DNA of 64,000 nucleotides from Vespa crabro (GCF_910589235.1 NC_060956.1:16478499-16542498), one strand, 5' to 3'; positions 1 through 13,495 are shown, numbered from the stretch's first letter. Translations and numbers: made by a program. The notes: generated by a model from the sequence alone, not told the origin.

Positions 1-737
1 GCATTTAGAGGAGTACCTTTCTACTTTCCCTGGATGTCAGGACACTGCTGACGAAGAAAAAACAAACGAGAAAAAAGAAAAGAAAGAAAGAAAAATAGAG
101 AAAGGAATACACAGAGAGAGAAAGAGAGAGGAATGCCTCAGAGGGGCTGCAATTACGCCGCAGGTGGCTGATCACGGAGACTTTGGCTACCTTGCTACCT
201 AACTGGAGCATCATGGAGAAAAGAACACGTGGTGATTAGCTCGGAGTCGACAGGAGCATACCAACTATCCTCCGCGAAACGAACGAAGGTGCCGAAGAAG
301 CTCGATAGTCTTTATCGAAGAAGGATAATTATTACCCATCGGCTCACTACCATGCACCTTTCTTCTCTACTCGTCTTCTTTCTTCTTCTTTTCTCTTTTT
401 CTTTTTTCTTTTTTTTTTTTTTTTTTTATATGTTGCTCCCTTGGATTTCGTTCGAAGGTTACGATACAAACTAGTGTTATTACGCGAAAACGAACGAAGT
501 TTTTTTTTTTTTTTTATATTTCGAAATTGAACGTTCACGATATATTTGAATATCGAACGACAAAATCTATAAATTTATATATTCGATATTCTTTACGAAT
601 TACGAGTTAAAGTACAAAGACGATTCTGTGATTTGATTATATTTACTTTTTGCTTTTATTAAGTTGGGATATACTTCGACAAATATATTTGAAGGAATAT
701 CAAAAAAAGATATTAAAAAACTGGAGAAACGGAAGGA

Positions 738-738
<1 letters not shown>

Positions 739-803
<65 letters not shown>
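739..803. repeat. (GA)n microsatellite
   Basis: About 32 uninterrupted GA units; both strands read through it as Arg-Glu or Ser-Leu false frames. Confidence 0.95.
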
Positions 804-806
<3 letters not shown>

Positions 807-1132
807 AAAGTCGAGTTCGTGCGTGGGTGTATCCATGTTGTATAGGAAAATTATCATTTGAAAGGAAGACCCGTCCGTCCCTTCCAAAATTTTATATTTC
901 TTTCGATTAGCGTCGTTTTACGAGTTAACATAGGTAATAAATTAATAATAAAGGAATAACGAATATTATCGACGGAATATATAAAAGGATAGTCACGTCG
1001 GGACTCCCGATCGATATTGCTTTTTATTTCCCCTTTACTATAAGAAGGAGATCGTACCGTTAAATATTCCATGGTCAAAAAAAAAGGATATAAAATATAG
1101 ATGTATGCATAACTACTAGTGTGTATACATAC

Positions 1133-1166
<34 letters not shown>

Positions 1167-1947
1167 TTTTTGTTTAGCTTGGACTTCTCGAGAAACGTGA
1201 GATAATAATAGACGATCTAAGAAGAATGGTATGCACAGACGAAGGACGATACGAAATATAATGGACATTTCAAAAGCGTTTCTCACATGGACAGCATGCA
1301 TATTTCTCTTCAAGAGCATACCTAGTTTGCGTTTAGCCATCAACGCAAAGATTTTCTACGATGACATTGGAAAACGCATTATCTATTCGACTTCATTGCG
1401 TTGCTTTTATGATCTACTTTCTTCATTTTTCTTTTCTTTTTTTTTTTTTATTTTCTTTCCTCCTTTTTTCCTTTCGCTATCTTCATACATATCGAATTCA
1501 TCGAACTCGATACTATGTGTATTGAAGCATGTACAATAAAAGAGAGCAATCGCTCTTAAAGGATATTGAAATTCTAATGGCATGCAAATGTGCTCAGTAA
1601 AAGGATCGTTCGCGTAGAGATACGATATCACCTTGTAATTGTGAACGGGAACGTGTTTGTACAAGAAGGAAAAAAAGAGTTTAATGATATGTGCGTGATC
1701 AAAGGAAAGGACAAAAAGTTCATGGCGATTTGCAATAAGACATAAAAAGAAAAAAAAAAACAAAAAGTTTACAGAAGGGGTAACTTGAAAACTGCGAGGG
1801 GAAAAAAATTTAATAGAACTATAATATGTTGTATACATATATGACAACGTATGATTAAAAAATAAAAAATGAAAAAAATGAAAAAGAAAAAGAGAGAATA
1901 AATCGAAAGAAAAAAGAACGTATACTTTAAAATCACACAGTATTAAC

Positions 1948-1992
<45 letters not shown>

Positions 1993-2616
1993 GATATTAT
2001 ATGCAGAATATTAAAAATGTAATATAGCCGTACCGCCTGGATCAATTTTTTCTTATTAGATAATCACATCAAATCACTGCAATTATTAATTCTCGTGTCC
2101 CTTTGTACAACTGAGAAAGTATGCAACATTTTTCCTAACCAGTCGAATGATTCGATCGATTTTTTCAAGTAATTCTCTCAAGTATAAAAAGTTTCATACC
2201 ATGTAATGCAAATGCATCTTGAATCAACATCAAAATAATGATATTTAAAAGAATAAGAAATATTTTATTTATATTCACTATTAATACCGATTAAGCGTAG
2301 AGAGAAAAAAAAAAGAGAGAAAGAAAAGTAAGAAAGAGAGAAAGATGGAAAGAGACTATCGATAAAAGTTTCGCAATTGCCGTCTATAAAGAAGATTAAC
2401 ATCAACGGGGAGAAATTTTTATTGGCGATAAAATGTAACGATAAGCTATATTAATAAAGAAATATATAAAAAAAAAAAAAAAAGAAAAAAGTTAGGGTAA
2501 TATAAAAAAAACACCTCTATGTATGCATATCCGCATATTAGAAAGAGACAAAAAGAGGGATAATAAAAATATTCGTTATCTTCAAGAATCGAAGAGAACT
2601 TACACACACACATACA

Positions 2617-2661
<45 letters not shown>

Positions 2662-2878
2662 TCTCTTTCTTTCCCAAGAGAGATTCAGTAAATCGCCTAT
2701 CTACGAAGGCGGCGGCATTAACAGCGCTTATATGCGCCCAGCGACAGGAATAAAATTCACTAGACTCGTTGTAAAGGAGAGGCACTACTCATTTTTCATG
2801 TTCAGCTCGGTTGCACACACGCCGATCGCAATTAAGCTTCGACTTTACTCTTTCTCTCTCCCTCTCTCTTTCTCTTTC

Positions 2879-2956
<78 letters not shown>

Positions 2957-3150
2957 ACTCTCTCATTCGTTCGGATCACTTGTGTATATGTATATGAATA
3001 AGAAATCATGTAAAACTTGATAAATACACAGAGAGGGTGGAAAGATCGTAGAAATATCTAGTAACCGCGCCTATGAAATAACGGACATGTCTTTCGTAAA
3101 TGTAAAACTCAAAGGATACTATAATATGTTTTCGAAAGAAAAAAAGAAAA

Positions 3151-3196
<46 letters not shown>

Positions 3197-3350
3197 TGAG
3201 AAAAAAAATGAAAAAGTTTTCGCTAACCTAATAAACCTCATAGAATACATGAGAACCCACGAGTTCGATATAATCGAACGTATAATTCGATCTTCTTGCT
3301 GAACGAATAGTAGAATAAACGGGAAAGTTCTTCTCGCACACGATCATACA

Positions 3351-3404
<54 letters not shown>
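3351..3404. repeat. (TAAG)n microsatellite
   Basis: About 13 uninterrupted TAAG units. Its minus-strand reading gives a false Leu-Thr-Tyr-Leu repeat protein. Confidence 0.95.
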
Positions 3405-4550
3405 CGTAGCAAGTATGAAGCAAATTTCCTTTTTCGCTTTGAATGAATCGGTGAAAATAACTAAACAAGCCGTTAATTCGTTTCTTCTCTTATACATACA
3501 TAAGTGTATGTATATATAGAAGTATATAAATACGCAACGCATTTGAACGCATTAACGTAATTAGCCGCGTAACTAACGAGAATCCCTTTTTTATTAGGCT
3601 AACAGCTAGCATTCTACAGGATATATCTTCATACTACTATCAACATGGACATGTTTGTGCTACTCTTCAGAGAAATTATGCGGCTCATCGAGGAAGACGA
3701 AAATAACGAACGAGTTGTATTCATTAAAAAGAAAAAACAAAAAGAGAGAGAGAGAAAGAGAAGAGAGAGAAGAGAGAAAGAGAAAGTAAGGCTCGCGCAA
3801 GAATCGTTAGACGTGTGTCTCTAATAAATGCTAAATAATCTTTTTTCGCTCGAGAACCAACGACAATCTCTATGGCAAAGTTCTACGAACAGACCAATCG
3901 CTATGTCTGCTGACAATATTCGCGTTGGCAATCAGCACGTCGGTGCTAGCTGACAACGGTTTTGTTTGCGTCCGCTTCATTATACATCGCTGTTCCTTCT
4001 TCTTCTTCTTTTTCTTCTTCTTCTATTCGTCTCTCTTTCTCTTTCTCTTTCATCTAGCAATGATCGGCATTGCTAGTGCACTAACGAGAAGAAACCTTCC
4101 TTCTGTTCGAAGCGGTAACGCGGACAGTGTTCGAAGTGTCAGACATCTTTAACGTTGCTACCAAGTTACTCGGACAAGTAAATAACGATGAGCTCTAGAG
4201 TTAAATTTTTATAGTTCACCATTTGCATACAAATATATATCAGCAATGAAATATATTATTTCTTATAAATAAAAATATCCTCTGCCGATAATGAGATCAA
4301 TTTCGAATAGTGACGTGGGCTAACGATAAATAAATTAGACGAGAGATACAGAGATACAGAGAGAAAGAGAGAAAGAGAAAGAGAGAGAGAGTTAGAGTTA
4401 GAGTTAAAGTTAGAGTTAGAATTCCTATCTGATGATGATTGAAATGTAAAAGAACATACACGTACGTACGGACTGTCACGTATTAAAAGTCAAATAAAAG
4501 TAATGACCTCTTGTCAGAGATTAGAATTAAATTGACGCATCGTCGTATGT

Positions 4551-4605
<55 letters not shown>

Positions 4606-5872
4606 GTAATTTATTTAAAAAGAAAGTAATAAAGAAACGATGTACTTGCCGAGTGTACGATAATGTAAAAGATAGGAAGGATAATAATCCATGTATATCT
4701 AGATATATTTCGCCAATGGGAATTATATCATGTATCCTAACAACAACAAGAGCAACAACGAAAACAACAACAACAACAACAGCAACAACAACAACAAGAT
4801 CGTAACGTTTTACGAACGTCGATATCGATCCTCTCGAACGAATAATTCTCGAACGGAATAATTCTCGATGATTATAAGCGCGTGCTCGGTTGTATGTACG
4901 CTAAGGGAGAAAAAAGAATGAAAGAGATAAATAATACAAAAAAAAAAGAAAAAAAAGAAGAAAAAGAAGAAGAAAAAAAGTCCAAGGAGGAAAACACAAT
5001 GCTCTAGAGATTTATTGGATATCTTTCCGGCGGACCTTGTTACGCCGAAGCAAACGGAAATAGTCGTAGTACTTCGTAAGGAGCACGGCTTCTCACGAAG
5101 GAGAAGGCCTCTAGCCGGGACCGTTTCGTTGGTATTCGCAAATAACACGTTACGAATAAGAGGATACGAGAGTTCTCCTTCGCAAACATTCCGAGTGCCT
5201 TGCACTTTCGTCGATAACCATAAAGTACGCAACAACGTACTTTTTTCCTAACATTATATACAGATACAGGAGGAGTAGGAGGGGAAGGTAGGGGGATGCA
5301 TACATTTTTTTTCTTTTCCTTTGCCTTTTCTCTTTCTTCTTTTTTCGTCTTATTCTTCTTCTTCCCTTTTTTTTTATTTTTTTTTTCTTTCTTTCTTTCT
5401 TTCTTCCCGAAACAAAATCAAAGAAATACGAAACCAGTTTCAAATGGAAATAACGAAGTACCGTACGATCAGATACGAAATAACGTAAACGTATCTACGT
5501 ATATAAGTAAATACATAATGTAAAATGTAAGAATATGTTTACGTATGAATAGTACATAAAGTCTCGATAAATTTGAATTCGTGTATGGATGATTTTCATT
5601 TTTTGTTTTTGTTTTTTTTTGTTTTTTTTTCTGTTTCTTTTTCGTTCGTCCCTTAGGACGAATATAACCGGTGACAAGCAATTTTAAGATCGTGAGTGCT
5701 TGTGGAGTATTAGCGGAGGATGCGAGGAGGAAGACGAGGAGGAAAAAGAAGTGGGTAGACGCGGACGTAGCCGATCAGCGAGACAAGTGCCTGGAAACGA
5801 ATATTGTGCGCGGGCGAGGCTAACGGAGAAAGAGCCCCGCGTATCATTATGATTTTCGGTGGTGGGGAAGAC

Positions 5873-5914
5873 AGTGAGTGAGTGAGTGAGTGAGTGAGTG
5901 AGTGAGTGAGTGAG
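5873..5914. repeat. (GTGA)n microsatellite
   Basis: About ten uninterrupted GTGA units, flanked by interrupted (GA)n. Confidence 0.95.
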
Positions 5915-6662
5915 AAAGAGAGAAAGAAAAAAAGAGAGGGATGGAGAGAAAAAGAGAGAGACAGAGAGAGAGAGAGAGTGAGAGAGAGGGGGAAAAAGTT
6001 CATACTCGAGTTTGTACGGATATCCGAAAGGAGTGGGAGAGAGATGGAAAGAGCGTAAAGCCTCATACGAAAGAGAGAAGACTGAATGCGCCACGAAGGA
6101 GATTACTCGTAGCGGGTGTCGAGGTGATCCGAGCTCGGAGCGCATGCGCGACGGCCGTGGGAACGCGCGCACCCCCCCTCCAACTCACTTTCCTTCTCCG
6201 TCCATTATCCCCTTCGCTCGATGCATCTCTCCTTCTTTCTTTCTCTTTCTTTCTTTCTCTCTCTCTCTCTCTCTATCACTCTCTTTCTCTTTTCCCCTCT
6301 CTCTCCCTCACCCTCTCCCTCGCACACGTACGGTGCGCGCCCGGCATCGGCTCGGTTTATCCGAGAATTCCCGATCATTGCCGAGCAAGCACGATCCATG
6401 AGCACACTGGCACGTCGTCGTTCAACGGCTACACACAGGGGTGCTCAATAACTGGGTGATCCTTCTTTTTCTATAGAAATTATTCCTTTCTTTTTCTTTT
6501 TCTTTTCTTTTCTTTTTTCTTTTTTCTTTTTTCATTCGTAATTTTATTAAAACTCTTAGTACTTTTTGAAAAACGAAAATATTTTAAATTAAATATTTAT
6601 GATAAACGTACGATGAATTGTATAAAAAAAAACAGTTTTGTTGACTTCATTTTTATCGCGCG

Positions 6663-6703
<41 letters not shown>

Positions 6704-7238
6704 TACATGCATAAATATATATGTGTGCGTATACACGGACAATGGTTCCCCACCTTCTACGCGAAGAAAAAGGCACATGATAATGCACGACGCCGTGCTC
6801 GCCGCAGGGTGCTCTAAAAAAAAAGCTATGTATTTTGACATGCCGCCGTAACCTTCGTCATCCATCGCCGATTCGTTCTCCCGAAGATTTTACGCTCACT
6901 GAGCTATGAAACAAAGCGGTGACGAGTACCACCCCTTCTTCGAACCTCTTTCTCTCTCTCTATCTCTCACTCTCTGTCTCTCTGTCTCTTTCTTTCTGTC
7001 ATTTCTATGTATGCTTTTATGTCTTCAAATATTTCTTTTGAGTACATGCTATAAAATGACCCAAGGAAATAAATAAAAATAAAAATGATAACATTTCAGA
7101 ATTATCATTCGAACCGATCATTCGAAAAGCTAATATTATTGTGGCTAAGGTAATCTAAAACAAATCTATGCGTATATGTATTATTCATATTTAATATGTA
7201 TGTGTATGTGCTTATTATATATGTGTACGTGTATGTGC

Positions 7239-7269
<31 letters not shown>

Positions 7270-7288
7270 ATTTTCTTTTTTACTTTTA

Positions 7289-7340
7289 TATACGATTGAC
7301 CTTTAATTACAAAAAATATAATTAAGTATATAAGAATATT

Positions 7341-7382
<42 letters not shown>

Positions 7383-7435
7383 CAAATATCTTTATATACT
7401 TAATCGTATTTTTCGTAATTAAAAGGTCAATCATA
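7289..7435. repeat. Long imperfect inverted repeat around a (TA)n core
   Basis: Arms at about 7,289-7,341 and 7,384-7,435 (about 52 bp each, roughly 6-7 differences) share CGATTGACCTTTAATTAC and ATTAAGTATATAA on opposite strands. The loop is a (TA)n tract. Such a structure could be a MITE with an expanded core or a transcribed hairpin. Confidence 0.75.
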
Positions 7436-8340
7436 ACTTAAAAAAAAAAAAAAACAACAAAAGAAGAAAAAAAAAAGAAGAAGAAACAAAAAAATTAGAT
7501 ACAATTTATTTATCATATATAACAAACAAATATATGATTTATAAACATCAGCGTCTTGCAAATTAATTTATCGAGCTTAATGCGAGTATGACGCTCCCGC
7601 CTAAGCGTAAAGCAAATAAGAAAGGACATTACTGCTATCCTCTGCAATCTACCTAAATCACCTGATGTAGCGGGAGACGGCGGTAGACCAATAACTTCCC
7701 AAGCCGGAGCATCTTCTCCCTATGGAACAGATGGCAATGATTCTGTACTAATGACAGCCATCAATCCGTGGTACAGTCGTGTATCCAGAAACGGCCGCGT
7801 TTATGAATACGAATGAATATGAGGAACCACCAACGTCTTCGTAATAACAAAAGAGAAAAAGAGAAACGCAAGTGAAAAAAAAAAAAATGCAAGGAAAAAA
7901 AATAAAAAGAAAAGCACGTTAAGAAGAAAGACATAAGAGTACTTTCTTTGTTATATAACAAAGATTGTATTATCCTATTTATGATTGTCTTAATATTCGT
8001 TCGAATTATATACACTATCATTAAATTTAACGTTCCTTTTAAATTCCAAACGATGACGTTATTTATTTATTTATTTTAAATTTCGTCTAGTGTTTATCGA
8101 ATTCTTATCGATCGTGTGTCACTTTTAATTACGTTTACTTATTTATTATTTTTTTAATAGTATACCATAAGAATCATATTTTTGTATATATAAACAATCA
8201 ACGAATTTTGACAATGTTAAGCGATAAATATCATGAAAATGTTTGAAAGAAAGAAAAAAAATAATAAAAATAAAAAGAAAAATCGGAAAGAGAAAGAGAG
8301 AGCAAGAGAGAGAGAGAGAGAGAGAAAGAGAAAGAGAGAA

Positions 8341-8371
<31 letters not shown>

Positions 8372-8464
8372 AAGGGCGTGTACGTTCGAACCAAAGAAAA
8401 ACATTTGCATGAATCCCAAACGAGTCGAGAAAATCTATTGGCAGAAAGGATTTTCAATCCCTAG

Positions 8465-8511
8465 TAGCTACCCCGGTAGCTACCCCGGTAGCTACCCCGG
8501 TAACTACCCCT
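8465..8511. repeat. 12-bp minisatellite with palindromic unit
   Basis: Unit TAGCTACCCCGG is repeated three times, followed by a diverged copy TAACTACCCCTG. GGTAGCTACC within the repeat is a perfect palindrome. Confidence 0.8.
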
Positions 8512-8752
8512 GTAACGACTATTGTTGCGACCATTTCAGCTATAAAGTATAGTTTGAACGGAAGCGCGAGTCTCAGGCATGTACCCCTAACGAAAAGTGC
8601 CCTGTGACTGGGAGGGATGCGTGCCTATCGTCATCCATCATCGTACATATGTTACCCCGTTAAACGAACCCTTCCGGACACTATGAGCTGTAAGGACGAA
8701 ATAAGGGGCTGAGTCTTGAAAAAATTTCTTGAAATAACGGTCAAGCGCACGT

Positions 8753-8754
<2 letters not shown>

Positions 8755-8811
<57 letters not shown>
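8755..8811. repeat. (TA)n microsatellite
   Basis: About 28 uninterrupted TA units; other long TA tracts are at 4,552-4,596, 6,665-6,701, 11,160-11,193, 18,321-18,360, 21,909-21,953 and 25,620-25,677. Confidence 0.95.
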
Positions 8812-8814
<3 letters not shown>

Positions 8815-9023
8815 TTTATTCAAAAAATTATGTCAGTTTGAATAAGGTTTTAACTTTCAAAGAATTTATTTTATCAAAGAAGAATTCAAAAGCTTCCATG
8901 AAAATGTAATAAGATTGTATAAATATTAAAGGAAATTAAATTTCATAAATGGTGTTACAATTTATTATTTTCTTTTGTATAAAAAATGAACCAAATTTTT
9001 GGATATTACACGTATTTTTAACG

Positions 9024-9113
9024 TATAGTAGTAGTTTATATGTATATATAAATTATATATATATATTATATATAATATATTATAGTTTATATGTATATAT
9101 GAACTACTACTAT
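9024..9113. repeat. Imperfect inverted repeat with AT-rich loop
   Basis: TATAGTAGTAGTTTATATG at 9,024 is mirrored by an inverted copy ending in GAACTACTACTATG at 9,113; arms are about 28 bp with about 4 differences, and the loop is TA-rich. Confidence 0.6.
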
Positions 9114-9386
9114 GTATATGTATATATATATATATATATAAGTTGTTATTTTCCAAAATTCCTCTCCAGAATTCTGAAAAGCAAATACGATATCTCTATC
9201 CAATAACACAGTTCGAAAATAATCAATGATACTTGATAGGAAAGAACAAATCGAATTTCAACGAAAGGGTGGAATAACCAACGGTAGGAATGGAAAAATA
9301 TTGTTTTTCTCAACTGTGGAACCCTTTTTAAAGAAAGAGAAACGAGTCGATGTGGCGCTCGAAACCATGGAAGAAAGATCCATAGG

Positions 9387-9410
9387 GGTCACGTGTCCGA
9401 ACACGTGACC
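9387..9410. promoter_or_regulatory. Perfect dyad of two CACGTG E-boxes
   Basis: GGTCACGTGT, spacer CCGA, then ACACGTGACC: 10-bp arms each containing the palindromic E-box CACGTG. It is followed at 9,411-9,418 by another palindrome, TGTCGACA. Known: CACGTG is bound by Myc/Max, USF and related bHLH proteins. Lies in intron 2 of the Notch-like gene. Confidence 0.45.
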
Positions 9411-9465
9411 TGTCGACAGCTCGATACACGCGACCGTTGTATGCACATATGTGTATGTGTTTATG

Positions 9466-9505
<40 letters not shown>

Positions 9506-9738
9506 TGTGTGCATATATGTACGCGGAAGAGACGCGAGCACGAGTTGGACACTCGCGTGAAAACGCATAAATGCACAAGTGCATATTGTACGTAAAGCAC
9601 AGCCTCCGGCTGGCTGGATGGCACGCTGGTTTGCTACGTGAATCTTTCTTCTCTTCATGGCGGGGCGTGCGCGCATGCACGCACGTGCACACGAAAACTA
9701 TGAAACATGCTCGCCCGAAAGAGAAAGAGAGTAAGAAA

Positions 9739-9778
<40 letters not shown>

Positions 9779-10619
9779 AAGAGAAAAAAGGAGGGGTGCT
9801 TTCTGCTCCATTGTGCAGGACCCCTCGCATCCGCTCGGCGGTTGCTTTAACTTGCCATATTGTCAAGTGCCACTGGCTAAATTTGTTATTCTATTGGATT
9901 ATGGGAGGGACGTATCACGAAAAATGGAAGGGGGATATCTCTGGGCGATCGTGCACAAAACTAAACCCTGATTGCTAGCTTATCTTTCAAAGGATATATT
10001 AAAGTACGGTTTTAATGTCTTTCATTCGTCGTTGTTGATCTTTTCTTGTTAAGACGTTTTCTTACAATATCTTCTTAATTATTTATTTATTATCTATTGA
10101 AATTTTCGTTAAATATTTCTCTCGCAAAATCGTATTACGAACTTAACGTTTTTTCTTTTTTTTTTTGTTTCGAACGTTTATACATTCGATTTAGTAATAC
10201 GTGAAATTTTCAATGAGTACGATTGATAAGAAATCGAAATATCAAACGTTGAAATGAATCAATTAAATAAGATCTCAAATGATTTTTTCATAAATTAAAA
10301 AAAAAAAATTTGTTCGATTAAAGGGACTACCATAAAAGATTTCATTTTCAACGAGGATAATAATTTTGGAATTTTAACACCAGACGCACGATACTTGATT
10401 AATTTATATTTCGTAAATAAAATAATTTATCGGACAAAATGCGCAGTAGATCATTTTTCACGTATAATTTACTCACTTCTTTTCTTTTTTCTTTTTTTCT
10501 TTTTTTCTTTTTAACGCCGTAGGCCACCAATTAAACGCTATGTTAGCTATCATAAATTTTTTTTTCTTTCTTTTTTCTCTCCCCTTTCGGTTTGATTCTT
10601 ACCGATCCGTTCGACTTAT

Positions 10620-10900
10620 AATCGCCGGGGGATAATACCAGGCGTCTTTATCTTTACCTTCTTATTCGCCGAAGTCGCGCACGCCTCCGTAAAATTGCAA
10701 ATCCTAAGGCCGGCGAACTCGACGCTCCGCCTTATGCACGGAGAAGCCGCTAATTAAATAATTAGTTTGTTGCATTTTCTTACGAACGACCGAAACGCGC
10801 TTGGCATCTACGTCGAGGCGGTTAAGCAAGTTCGATAAGGAGCATAAAATAACTTCGATTACGAGCTACTCGAATCTTCTTTTAGGAAACCCTTTTTTTT
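10620..10900. promoter_or_regulatory. Candidate regulatory island with paired homeodomain sites
   Basis: Complex, CpG-containing sequence free of microsatellites, between simple repeats. At 10,750-10,765 CTAATTA and TAATTAG face each other across two bases, the layout of a dimeric homeodomain site. No open frame of note. Function is an inference from composition and motif only. Confidence 0.3.
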
Positions 10901-11155
10901 TGCCATCCAATCTAAATGCTCTTCGCATAATTGATAACTATATTTTGTTCAAGTGATATTCTTGCGGCGGAATGTAAATAAAAACAAAAACAAAAAAGAC
11001 AAAAAAAAATACAGACATGATTTCGATATTAATATATTCCAGTGAGTTTAATTCTATATGAACAAATTTTTTTCGTGGCCGAAAAAAGAAATTATATAAT
11101 GTGAAAACTATAGTATGTACGTTTATATTATATTGAATATTTTATATACATATAC

Positions 11156-11195
<40 letters not shown>

Positions 11196-11780
11196 AATAT
11201 AATTATAGATATAGATATGCTGTGTTAGTATGTTATATAAATGTAACCTAATATTTCTTCATAGCATGCAGGATAAAAATTGTAGAAATTTTCCGAGAAA
11301 ATACGCAAAAGATTTTCATTGAAATTAATCTCGGTTCTTGATTCCTAAGAAAATTACTTTGGACGGCTACGTATGAAGTTGAAGTTAACACCAACGGACG
11401 TAGGCGTTGATGCGGCGTGTGCGCAAGATAAGAGTAAATTGAGAGAAAGAGAGGATGAAATAAGAGTAGAAAATCCAACTAAGTAGCTTCGCAAAGCCGG
11501 AAAGGTGGCTAAAGCTTACATTAGATGGCTAGAGATTAGACACAGTCGAGGTCACGAGGGCTGTAATATGTTCCGTACCGTCAATCTCGGACTTGCAATT
11601 AAACCTAATACCCTGAATATTACGGCACGTTTGATTCACTATAAAGACATACCGACCTGTAAAAAAACTCGAGAAATAGTTACATTAAAATGCACAAGCA
11701 TAAAGAAAATTACAAATTAAATCTCAGGTAGAAATTTTCATTCACGAATCTTTCATCATTTTCTAAAATATGAAATACAT

Positions 11781-11828
<48 letters not shown>

Positions 11829-13495
11829 GAATATAATAAATATAAAATATAAATAATATAAAAAATATATAAATACACATTAATAGTTTCTTAACATCAA
11901 TAGGTAAATCTTAAAGTTAGATAAATCGATAATGATAGATCGATTATTTGTGAATTCATTTATTAAATATATAATCTATAGGAAAGTCGTGATATAAAGA
12001 TTATGCGAAAAGAAATAAATCGAATCGTAGAATGAGGAAAAGTCTCGTTCAAGTTCGGACTCGCATGGCCGAGCAGTTCTTGGTTGGTTGTACGAAGTTG
12101 TCTGTATACCGGTCAGCAGCGTAATAATAACGATAATAAGAATGATGGAAGAATGGCGGAGGAGGTTGAGAGAAGGTGGTCACGTCATATAATAACGGTA
12201 TATGTTATAGAGTAATGTGAAAGGAGAAAAGAGAAAGAGCCAGGGACAAGTACGGAAGGGGTCAAATTCGTTATAGTCTCCATGAGAAATCAATTTTTTC
12301 GTTCTTTTTTTTTTCAATGCGCGGTCGGAAGGAGAAACGAAAAATAAAAAAAAAAAAAAAAAAAACAAAAAAAGAAATAAGGGAAAAAAATACACATCGT
12401 TAATTAGATTCCAATCGCAGTCACTTTTATAAAAAGTTTATTTCTATACGGATGAACATTTGAAAGCAAATAGATAAGACTACGAAAGTATCAAAGTGAC
12501 CGATAGAAAAGTGAAATCTCTGATGTCTCGAGTTAAAGGTAATTCAGATGCGTCTCCGGGTCACGACTGTTGATTATTACCGCTATTACCGTATCCGAGC
12601 TCATCTCGGTCCATCGTATCATCCCATTCCATACCGTCCACCACCTCCCAAACCGGTCGCATTCGATATTACATTCCGTCGATATTGCGAGTCGAATGCG
12701 ATAGAATCGAAATGATTTCGTTCGAATGGATTGAACTCGAAAAGTTTTTTCTTCGAACGTGTCCAGGATAAAGAGATTATAGAGGAAATCTTTCACCATT
12801 TTTTATTATCTTATTGACTCATGCTACTTTTATTTGTCTTCTTTTTTATCTCGTCGTTGGTTATGGTTCCCAAGCAAATGAGATCGAAAAGAGAGGGAGA
12901 GAGAGAGTTTGATTGTCTATAACGGAATATCAGCGGAAAATCGGCAAGCATTAGGCCGCATTTCGAAGTAATGATTTACGGAGAAAAGCGGGAGGATAAT
13001 TTTCCAATTATCCATGGGGATCGCGAGCCCCTTCGGCGCTCACGTATCGGACCGCGATCACGATGCGCGATCATGACGCGACCACTATGCGAGCCAAGCG
13101 CGACTATTAAGATCGGCCGAAATCTGAATAATGTAGCAATTCAATTCTTTTTATATCAGAAAAAATATTGCAAACCTATATCCTTCGTTTTATACCTTTA
13201 ATACATTGTACAGTTATGATAATGAAAATGAAATAATATAAATATAAATCATATAAATATAAATATATGATATTGATATAATTTTCACTATCATAAAACA
13301 ATATTATATAGATATATATATACATATAGACATATATCTTATAATTTATATATTATATATGTATATATGTACTTGTATAATTTATGTATATATGATATTA
13401 ATCATTTTCCTGTAAAAACTTTAGAGACAAGACAATCTCGTATCTTTAAAGAGAGTTAAGGAAATATGATTTTCCATCTCTCTCCCACTCACTCA

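Larger units (their letters stand above)
1..5000. other. Intron 2 of the Notch-like gene, left part: no exon recognised
   Basis: Simple repeats: poly-T at 410-430 and 500-515, (GA)n 739-803, (TA)n 1,138-1,164, (AAT)n 1,947-1,991, (CT)n 2,619-2,654 and 2,855-2,970 with a TCTA core, (GA)n 3,153-3,190, (TAAG)n, (TTC)n 4,000-4,025, (TA)n 4,552-4,596, (CAA)n 4,741-4,798. Complex islands without clear function: 200-345, 1,180-1,340, 2,690-2,830, 3,590-3,960. I searched both strands for the next EGF exon and found none. Confidence 0.5.

Noticed and set aside
1407..2045. 212-codon minus-strand frame, Phe/Leu-rich
   Set aside because: Reads through (AAT)n and poly-A/T; hydrophobic runs are repeat translations, not membrane segments of a real protein.
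3351..3404. Regular short direct repeats that could suggest a CRISPR-like array
   Set aside because: Uninterrupted 4-bp microsatellite without spacers, in a eukaryotic genome.
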